From positions 1 through 11,075 of the forward strand of contig CAJMPF010000032.1 in the NCBI GenBank assembly GCA_905215195.1: a stretch of 11,075 nt of DNA. The letters run 5' to 3'. Of the stretch, positions 1 to 5,402 are shown piece after piece. How positions within the stretch are numbered: position 1 is the stretch's first letter; each line of letters begins with the position of its first letter. Below the pieces are notes generated by a model that saw only the letters and a list, made by a program, of their open reading frames with translations, was not told the origin of the DNA and made no database searches. A program made the translations under genes and the position numbers. This DNA comes from an uncultured bacterium. Its GTDB lineage: Bacteria; Actinomycetota; Coriobacteriia; Coriobacteriales; Coriobacteriaceae.

Positions 1-2
1 GC

Positions 3-62
3 GACAGGGCCGTGTGGGAGGACCTCCACCACAGGGACCCGTACCCGTTCTGGCTGGATTAA
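3..62 (+). CDS. Possible C-terminal end of an unidentified protein
   Basis: This frame is open from the window edge to a TAA stop at 60-62 and gives 19 residues ending in DPYPFWLD. Eighteen of the 19 sense codons end in G or C, which is typical of coding DNA in a GC-rich genome, and the bases after the stop turn AT-rich. Against it, two Arg codons are AGG, unusual beside the CGC/CGT preference of the other genes here, and the fragment is too short for family assignment. I do not recognise it. Confidence 0.33.
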   Translation, partial: DRAVWEDLHHRDPYPFWLD

Positions 63-445
63 TGGATGGAAACGGGTGTTCTATCGGGACACACATTTTG
101 TCCTATAAGCCCGGCATGGCACGCACCCATTTCATTACCAAAAGCGCGAAATCCGCCCTCCGAGGCCCAAAAAATAAAGCCCCAAGCGCTAAAAGTGTTC
201 GCCCGGTGGCAAACCCACACCTTAACCGACGCTGCTAAATCGTTTTAGCAAGAACCAGATCAACCGCGTTTTCGGAAGTGCGGGGAAAAATTGCTTACCC
301 CCGAGCATAAGTCCTTTTATTTCAACAAAACCCCTGATAAAGTTGGCTTAAATACCGCTTGTGCCTGACCTACTTGTCTTTTTCACCGCACTTCCGAAAC
401 GGATAGCTTTTCTAGCCCAAACAACGCTCAAACGATCGGATCGCT
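63..445. other. Non-coding, AT-richer intergenic region
   Basis: I find no convincing gene in these 383 bases; the short open frames have poor codon quality. It holds a weak hairpin GGGACA/TGTCCT at about 89-107, possibly the end of the preceding transcript although no T-run follows. It also has a perfect 7-bp hairpin TGCTAAA-TCGT-TTTAGCA at 233-250, and the inverted 20-base motif pair listed separately. It presumably contains the promoter of the gene at 446, but I could not pick a convincing -35/-10 pair. Confidence 0.6.
270..399. repeat. Inverted pair of a 20-base motif upstream of the orphan gene
   Basis: The copy at 270-289 reads TTTCGGAAGTGCGG then GGAAAA. The copy at 380-399 is its reverse complement with one mismatch (G versus T at motif position 15). 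The arms are 90 bases apart, with the nearer arm 46 bases upstream of the ATG at 446. The match is visible directly. A role as paired operators, a long-range hairpin, or a genomic repeat element is inference. Confidence 0.7.
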
Positions 446-1519
446 ATGTCATTTCTTGCCTGCGGACCTACGGCTTTTCAGTACTATCGCATCCCGCCCC
501 AAATACTGGGACTCTATCCGGCAATCCTGCCGCCCGACCATGACCATCGCTTGGTGCATTACTCAAAACAACCGGTATTTAAAGACTTGCTCGGCACACC
601 AGTTTGGAGATCCGTGAGTGAAAGGAAACAGCGCGCGAACGGAAAGCTATTTCATAGCCGTCTGCTAACCCAAGAGCCGCCTCCTGGGTCGTTTAGACAG
701 ACTGAACATGGATTTGATGTCACTTCACCGGAGTTCACGCTGCTCAGCCTTGCCACGCAGGTCTCACGCAACCAGTTACTCATGGCGTGCTACGAGATGT
801 GCGGCTCCTTTGCAGTGTTTAAGCCCTGCGAGCGAACGCAACAACAACTCGATGAAGCTATTTCGCTTAAGTTCATTCCACCCAACTGCGGCTGGGAACG
901 AGTTAACGACACCAAGGGCAATGACACCAACTTGTGGAAGCGCACGCCGCTTCTTACCGCAACGGATATCGCCGCGTTCGCCAAGCAAGCCGCAGGCCTG
1001 CGCGGCGTCAAACAACTGCGCTGGGCGGCCGAGCACGTGACGGGGCAGGCCGCCTCGCCCTTCGAAGTACAGACCTCCATGCTTATCTCGCTCCCCCGCG
1101 ACGAGGGCGGCCAGGGCATCGAGATCGCCAACAACGCGCGCATCCCGCTCAGTGAAGCCGCACGTTCGCTGTATGACAAAACCTGCTGCTACGCCGATAT
1201 CCTCATCGAAAGCGCCACCGACAGCATGGGCGTCATTCTGGAATGCCAAGGCCGCTCTGCCCACGACAGCGAAGCCGCGAGCCTCTCCGATGCCGAGCGC
1301 GCCACCGCACTCACAAGCATGGGCTACGACGTCATCCAAATTACCTATGACCAGATCAAGGAGAAGAAGAGCTTCGACCACATAGCCGAGCTCATCCATA
1401 AAAAGGCCGGGCTTCCCCACATCCCAAAGACCAAACAGGAGCGCATTGCCGAAGATACCTTACGGCAAGAGCTACTTGTCGATTGGGTTGAGCTATTCAC
1501 TGCCGGGCCGGCCAGCTAG
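446..1519 (+). CDS. AbiEi-like protein with a PD-(D/E)XK-like C-terminal domain
   Basis: A 357-residue soluble protein that I cannot tie to a characterised family. The first half (about 1-135) opens with CGPTAFQYYRIPPQIL. It carries the pattern VTSPEFTLLSLA (92-103) followed by LLMACYEMCG (111-120), which resembles the core of AbiEi-type antitoxin/transcription-factor proteins. The second half (about 200-325) looks like a PD-(D/E)XK nuclease fold of the Vsr/DUF559 kind: SPFE (204-207), YADILIE with Asp251, then GVILECQGR with Glu266 and Gln268 in place of the usual E-x-K, and a helix with Arg285 before MGYDVIQITYDQI. No signal peptide or membrane segment is visible. The ATG at 446 has only a weak GGA upstream, but it keeps the conserved-looking N-terminus. 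No partner toxin gene lies next to it. The domain assignments are pattern-based inference; that the ORF is a real gene is much firmer. Confidence 0.72.
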   Translation: MSFLACGPTAFQYYRIPPQILGLYPAILPPDHDHRLVHYSKQPVFKDLLGTPVWRSVSERKQRANGKLFHSRLLTQEPPPGSFRQTEHGFDVTSPEFTLLSLATQVSRNQLLMACYEMCGSFAVFKPCERTQQQLDEAISLKFIPPNCGWERVNDTKGNDTNLWKRTPLLTATDIAAFAKQAAGLRGVKQLRWAAEHVTGQAASPFEVQTSMLISLPRDEGGQGIEIANNARIPLSEAARSLYDKTCCYADILIESATDSMGVILECQGRSAHDSEAASLSDAERATALTSMGYDVIQITYDQIKEKKSFDHIAELIHKKAGLPHIPKTKQERIAEDTLRQELLVDWVELFTAGPAS

Positions 1520-2364
1520 CAGCTAGCAATCAGGGGCAGCGCAGACACATCGGGCGATTCGACACGGGCGGCAAAACCCGCCTCGGTTAGCTCGATGACC
1601 TCGGTAAACGTTGTATCGAAAAACTCCTCGGTTAGCAAGCGATACGGCGGATGATCGGGCTCGCCGGGGTTTTCGCGTACAATCTCGTGCATAACGCCAA
1701 TGGTCTTGAGCACATACTCCTTATGGATGGGATACTGACCAAAACGGGTCGCCGCAGTATACAGGCGATCGGTCGCGCGCGGAATCGAAACGATGCCGAG
1801 TGTCTTGCCAAACCAGTCAAAGTCGCCTTGCTTTTTAATGCGGAATTCCTCGCACGGTTTGCCGCCGTGCGCCTCCAGGTACTGATTCACGCGCGTATTC
1901 CACACGGTATCGGCCACGAGGTGAGACCAAACGCCCAGCGTCAGATCGAGCAGCGACTGCGCCACGTCATCGGGCGCGAGCGAAAGCTCGCTAGCACCGG
2001 AACCGGCAACCGGCTCGGCATCCTTGTAGCGTTGGGGATAATGCACCCGATTGAGTCGCTCGCGCTCCTCGACAATCGAGGTCGCGTCAGCCGGCGTACC
2101 AACAGGCGCCCCTTTAAGCAACGGTGCCACATAGGTATCCCAGAACTCGTGCTCACGCGGCTTAGGGATAGGCTCGGGCTTGGCAAAGTGCGTAATGCGG
2201 TACGGGATGGGATCGGCGATGCCAGGGACCATATAGCCCACGAAAATATCCGGAACCACGCAGCCAAACAAAAAGGCATTGCGGTCGCGCACGCTCTTGG
2301 CAAGCGCACCGGTGCGCTCCAGCAAACGCTCCGTCTGAGCGATATGAATGTTCCAGCTTGGCAT
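1516..2364 (-). CDS. Zinc-dependent phospholipase C-like protein
   Basis: About 282 residues starting MPSWNIHIAQTERLL, followed by NAFLFGCVVPDIFVGYMVPG and later GVWSHLVADTVWN. An N-terminal Trp, a nearby His, a G-x-V-x-PD segment and an H-x3-D motif are the layout of the Zn-dependent phospholipase C/S1-P1 nuclease-like family. Candidate metal ligands, numbered from this start, are His7, Asp39, His59, His148 and Asp152. No signal peptide is visible, unlike secreted phospholipases, so the substrate is unknown and the protein is probably cytoplasmic. An ATG four codons upstream (2376) is the alternative start. I prefer 2364 because GGGGG lies 5 bases before it and because a candidate extended -10 would leave almost no leader for 2376. 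The gene follows nikO by 80 bases on the same strand but may have its own promoter. Its stop overlaps the convergent gene. Confidence 0.72.
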   Translation of the reverse strand: MPSWNIHIAQTERLLERTGALAKSVRDRNAFLFGCVVPDIFVGYMVPGIADPIPYRITHFAKPEPIPKPREHEFWDTYVAPLLKGAPVGTPADATSIVEERERLNRVHYPQRYKDAEPVAGSGASELSLAPDDVAQSLLDLTLGVWSHLVADTVWNTRVNQYLEAHGGKPCEEFRIKKQGDFDWFGKTLGIVSIPRATDRLYTAATRFGQYPIHKEYVLKTIGVMHEIVRENPGEPDHPPYRLLTEEFFDTTFTEVIELTEAGFAARVESPDVSALPLIASC

Positions 2365-2390
2365 AGCCACCCCCATAAAAAACCTGGATA

Positions 2391-2399
2391 ACTATACCA
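2391..2399 (-). promoter_or_regulatory. Candidate extended -10 for the phospholipase-like gene
   Basis: The minus strand reads TGGTATAGT: TATAGT matches TATAAT at 5 of 6 positions and is preceded by an extended TGn. No convincing -35 is seen at 16-18 bases. It would start transcription near 2384, about 20 bases before the ATG at 2364. Confidence 0.35.
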
Positions 2400-2444
2400 T
2401 CACGGCAAAGCCGCGCGGGCGGCTACGCACGCTCTACGCAGCAA

Positions 2445-3215
2445 CTAGTCCGTAGCACCGCTTTCGGTTCCATACGACGGCGAAGGCGCCTCGACCACAT
2501 GGTGATATCGATCGATATAGATTGCACGGGCACCCAGGCGTCGCACCAAATCCTGGTGATGTGTGCTCATCAAGACCGTCTTACCCGCCGCGACGTAGGC
2601 CAGCAAGAAGTTGACCACGATGTCGCATGAATCCTCGTCGAGCCCATTAGTAGGTTCGTCGAGAACCAAGATATCGGGGTTCATCGATACGACTGCCGCC
2701 AGCGCCACACGCTTCTTTTGCCCACCCGAAAGCTGATAGGGCGAGGCATCGACCAGGTCGGCAACTTGAAACAGTTCCATGGCATCGTGCACGCGACGGT
2801 CGAGCTCGTCTGCCGGCAGCCCCATCTGCGCGGGACCAAAAGCAACTTCCTCACCCACCGTAGCGCAGAACAACTGGGCGTCGGCATTCTGGAACACAAA
2901 ACCCACGCGCTGATGGAACCGCTGGGCCGTCGCGGAATCCTTGAGATATGCCGCATCGACCATACACCCGTCAAACAGGTATGCCCCTGCGTCCGCGAGT
3001 TCAAGGCCGTTAATAAGACGCATAATCGTCGTCTTACCGCAGCCGTTGGGACCGAGCAGGGCAACGAGTTCACCACGATCGACCTGCAGCGACACGCCAT
3101 CGACAACCGTATGCCCCGCATAGGAGAACACCACGTCGCGCAACTCAATAAGCGGCGCGCCCTCGGCGCCGCCCGCACCGTTCGTGCCCGCCGCACTATT
3201 CATATCGATCGTCAA
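2445..3215 (-). CDS. nikO: ECF transporter ATP-binding subunit, nickel/cobalt type (NikO/CbiO)
   Basis: The 256-residue ABC ATPase hydrolyses ATP on the inner face of the membrane to drive metal uptake through the NikM/NikQ membrane complex. All motifs are present: Walker A GPNGCGKT (55-62), Q-loop Gln109 in FVFQNADAQLF, signature LSGGQ (162-166), Walker B ILVLDEP (182-188), the D-loop GLDE, and the switch His in STHH (219). FQNADAQLFCATVGEEVAFGP is the sequence typical of CbiO/EcfA ATPases. The first 20 residues are a Gly/Ala-rich tail. The TTG at 3215 has GGGAAGGG about 7 bases upstream; the ATG at 3203 is the alternative but sits too far from that site. It lies 44 bases after nikQ as the last gene of the transporter operon. 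Whether the metal is nickel or cobalt is judged from NikMN and the operator. Confidence 0.9.
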   Translation of the reverse strand: MTIDMNSAAGTNGAGGAEGAPLIELRDVVFSYAGHTVVDGVSLQVDRGELVALLGPNGCGKTTIMRLINGLELADAGAYLFDGCMVDAAYLKDSATAQRFHQRVGFVFQNADAQLFCATVGEEVAFGPAQMGLPADELDRRVHDAMELFQVADLVDASPYQLSGGQKKRVALAAVVSMNPDILVLDEPTNGLDEDSCDIVVNFLLAYVAAGKTVLMSTHHQDLVRRLGARAIYIDRYHHVVEAPSPSYGTESGATD

Positions 3216-3259
3216 AACGTCGCCCTTCCCTACTCACATCGACGGCTAGACCGCCCGCG

Positions 3260-4096
3260 CTACAGTACCGCACACAACACGGCGAGCAACGCCACGCCGA
3301 CCGCATAGACCCCATCGCGCCAGCCAAAGCCGCTCCGCGCGGGAGCCGGATACGCGCCGGCAAAGCCACGGCAGAGCATGGCCTCGTCCATCGCATGGCT
3401 GCATTCCATCGCCTTGATAAAGGTCATGCCCATGATACCCGCGATCGAATCGGTACGCGAAAATCCCTCAGGCGCACGGCCAACGCTGCGCAGCATGACC
3501 GATTCGCACAGATTGTGCGCCGTGCGACCCAGCACCTCAATGTGCTTGAGCGCCATATCAAACGTAAAGATGACCTCGTCGGGTAGATGCAGCATCTTGA
3601 GCGCCGCCGACATGCGGCTCCAGGTGAGCGTCCACGAAACGCCCAGCACGAGCGACACGTTAATGAACGTCTTAAGCGCAATTTTGAGCATGGCGCCCGT
3701 AGCGGAAGCGCCCAGCAGCAGGGCAGGCAGCGCCAAAACCACGGCGAGCCCCGCGGCGCCAAGCGCCGGCACAAAGGTCGCGCGCAGCCCGCGTACGGGG
3801 CGCACGGCAACGAGCACCAGCGCAATAGCCGCCATCAACATGAGGTACAGCGGGCTCTGTGTCAGACACACGCACAGGACGCAGACGAACATCCCCACCA
3901 GGCGCACCGGAGCCGAAACGCAAGAAAGGGCGCGGTCGACCATCGACCCGCCCTCGTGCGCGCCCCCACCCAGGCGAACCCGCTCAAGCAGGCTCGCCAG
4001 GTGCAGGACATTCTTTTGCATCACGCGATGCCGAGCCCCCACGGGCTCGTAACGCTGCTCGACCGCAAGCCAGCTAGGCAGCTCGGCTATTGCCAT
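3260..4096 (-). CDS. nikQ: ECF transporter transmembrane coupling subunit (NikQ/CbiQ)
   Basis: A 278-residue EcfT-type membrane protein that couples the ATPase to the metal-binding subunit. After a cytoplasmic N-terminal stretch of about 60 residues there are several hydrophobic segments (about 64-98, 105-130, 139-158, with a last one near the C-terminus at 263-278). Between them, HLPDEVIFTFDMALKHIEVLG leads into the two coupling-helix motifs, MLRSVG and AMLCRGF. The second corresponds to the family's A-R-G signature, with Cys in place of Ala. The ATG at 4096 overlaps the end of nikMN by 23 bases; a GTG six bases upstream (4102) is the other possible start, and AAGGAAAG lies before both. The overlap implies translational coupling with nikMN. 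Confidence 0.86.
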   Translation of the reverse strand: MAIAELPSWLAVEQRYEPVGARHRVMQKNVLHLASLLERVRLGGGAHEGGSMVDRALSCVSAPVRLVGMFVCVLCVCLTQSPLYLMLMAAIALVLVAVRPVRGLRATFVPALGAAGLAVVLALPALLLGASATGAMLKIALKTFINVSLVLGVSWTLTWSRMSAALKMLHLPDEVIFTFDMALKHIEVLGRTAHNLCESVMLRSVGRAPEGFSRTDSIAGIMGMTFIKAMECSHAMDEAMLCRGFAGAYPAPARSGFGWRDGVYAVGVALLAVLCAVL

Positions 4097-5156
4097 GAGC
4101 ACCGCTTTCCTTAACCGTCAGCGAGATCAGACGGAATGCGATGGTGAGCACCGCCACGCCAATCACGCCGGACAGGATATACATGGCAGCCTGACCGGCA
4201 AAGCCAAGACCCTGCTCCTCGGAATAAGCCTGCAGGTAATCACCCGTAGGCAGAGCGTCGGCAAAGGTCGGGGTATCGAGGCCGACCGAAGCCTGCAGGC
4301 TGTCGTCGCCAGCCTCCTGAACGGCAGTCGCGGCGCCCTCGGCGTCCCACTCGCCCCATGCGTCACCTGTGGCAAGCAAGCCGAGCGGCGTAGCCACGAC
4401 AAGCACGGCGACCAGAATGAGCGTGGGGACCAGCGAGGTCTTCTTGGCAGTACCATCGCCGGCAAGCTGTCCATCGACGGCCTCGGGCCCGACGATAACA
4501 CTCGGCGCCGTCTTCTTAATGAAACCGTAGATGGCGGCCGTCGCCACGCCCTCGATCACGCCGGCAACCAGCATATGCGGGATCAACATGGCCGGAATAG
4601 CCACGGACAGCGGGAAGGGGCAGTACAGCGGCGCGCCCGAAGCGTTGGTAAAGAGCATCGGCTGAATACCAAACTCGATTGCCGCGCACAGGGCCGCCAG
4701 GCACAGGCCGACCCAGCCGCTTACGATGGCCGAAACCGAGGTGCCCCAGCCCTTGCCATGCAAACGGCTGTTGAGCGCACGGAACACGATAGCAGCGGCA
4801 AACGGCAGCACAAAGGCCATGTTAAAGCAGTTGGCGCCAAAGGACAGAACACCGCCGTCGCCAAACAGCAGCGCTTGCAGCGCCAGCGCGACCGAGACTG
4901 CGATAGCCGCGGCCTCGGGGCCAAGCAGCAGCGCGATGAGCGCGCCGCCAACGGCGTGACCAGTGGTACCGCCGGGCAGCGGCACGTTGAACATCATGAG
5001 CAAGAAGGAGAATGCGGCGCAGATGCCCAGGAACGCCATATGCTCGCGATCGAGCGTGGCGCGTACCTTTTTGATGCAATGGACCCAAACGGGCACCATC
5101 GCCACCGCCATGACGGCATCGGTCTGCGGGGACAGATAGTTGTCTGGAATGTGCAT
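4074..5156 (-). CDS. nikMN: ECF transporter metal-binding subunit, fused NikM-NikN (CbiM type)
   Basis: A 360-residue membrane protein that captures Ni2+ or Co2+ for uptake. The N-terminal part (1-220) is NikM/CbiM: it opens MHIPDNYLSP and contains GGTTGHAVGG. In the known NikM2 structure the metal is held by the amino-terminal Met1, His2 and His67; here the second residue is His and the GGTTGHAVGG histidine falls exactly at 67. Several hydrophobic helices follow (43-60, 68-98, 108-125, 141-163, 183-214). The C-terminal part (243-345) is a NikN/PDGLE-type module: a helix ending in ATPLGLLATGDAWGEW, an acidic extracytoplasmic stretch of about 50 residues, and a last helix (321-345). The start is supported by GGGAGG 6 bases upstream. 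It is the first gene of the operon, read from the promoter at 5252-5280. CbiM with cobalt is the alternative identity. Confidence 0.88.
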   Translation of the reverse strand: MHIPDNYLSPQTDAVMAVAMVPVWVHCIKKVRATLDREHMAFLGICAAFSFLLMMFNVPLPGGTTGHAVGGALIALLLGPEAAAIAVSVALALQALLFGDGGVLSFGANCFNMAFVLPFAAAIVFRALNSRLHGKGWGTSVSAIVSGWVGLCLAALCAAIEFGIQPMLFTNASGAPLYCPFPLSVAIPAMLIPHMLVAGVIEGVATAAIYGFIKKTAPSVIVGPEAVDGQLAGDGTAKKTSLVPTLILVAVLVVATPLGLLATGDAWGEWDAEGAATAVQEAGDDSLQASVGLDTPTFADALPTGDYLQAYSEEQGLGFAGQAAMYILSGVIGVAVLTIAFRLISLTVKESGAHGNSRAA

Positions 5157-5213
5157 ATACGCCTCCCGGTTATCGGCGCACGGAATTGCAACGCCGCTTA
5201 AATCACCTTGTCA

Positions 5214-5241
5214 GTGTTACGTATTGTCAGATTCGTAACAC
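5214..5241 (-). promoter_or_regulatory. NikR-like operator palindrome
   Basis: GTGTTACG (5214-5221) and CGTAACAC (5234-5241) form a perfect 8-bp inverted repeat with 12 bases between. Written as heptamers it is GTGTTAC-N14-GTAACAC, which matches the form I recall for NikR sites in deltaproteobacteria such as Desulfovibrio. It lies just downstream of the -10 of the nikMN promoter, where a bound repressor would block initiation. No nikR gene is in the window, so the regulator is inferred. Confidence 0.7.
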
Positions 5242-5251
5242 GCCGCGGGCT

Positions 5252-5280
5252 ATCATAACAAAACGGCGCACTGCCGACAA
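5252..5280 (-). promoter_or_regulatory. Promoter of the nikMN-nikQ-nikO operon
   Basis: On the minus strand, TTGTCG (5275-5280, 4 of 6 to TTGACA) and TATGAT (5252-5257, 5 of 6 to TATAAT) are separated by exactly 17 bases. Initiation would fall near 5245, immediately before the operator palindrome, giving a leader of about 90 bases to the nikMN ATG. Confidence 0.6.
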
Positions 5281-5293
5281 AGCAGCACGCCGT
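5257..5293 (-). terminator. Intrinsic terminator after pheT
   Basis: Twelve consecutive base pairs, two of them G-U, join arms 5282-5293 and 5263-5274 around a 7-base loop. The arm is followed on the minus strand by TTTGTT. It lies about 110 bases past the pheT stop. The T-run is short, and the hairpin contains the nik -35 box in its loop. Confidence 0.68.
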
Positions 5294-5402
5294 TATGTAA
5301 TGCGCGTGTCATATATGCAGGCTCAGCAGCGCCTTATACCGGGCATAGCAGTCACGTAGGATTCGGCAGCAGCCACCGCTGACCCATACCCCAGCGCAGG
5401 AC

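Noticed and set aside
14..248. Small plus-strand open frames near the left edge (60-74 codons)
   Set aside because: No ribosome-binding site, poor codon pattern, and they overlap each other in a region that looks intergenic.
2409..2424. Hairpin AGCCGC-N4-GCGGCT after nikO as a terminator
   Set aside because: Only 6 bp and no T-run on the minus strand; transcription may continue into the phospholipase-like gene.
5157..5402. Cobalamin riboswitch upstream of the cobalt/nickel transporter
   Set aside because: No B12-box-like conserved segment is visible, the space is mostly taken by the terminator, promoter and palindrome, and the palindrome gives a better explanation for regulation.
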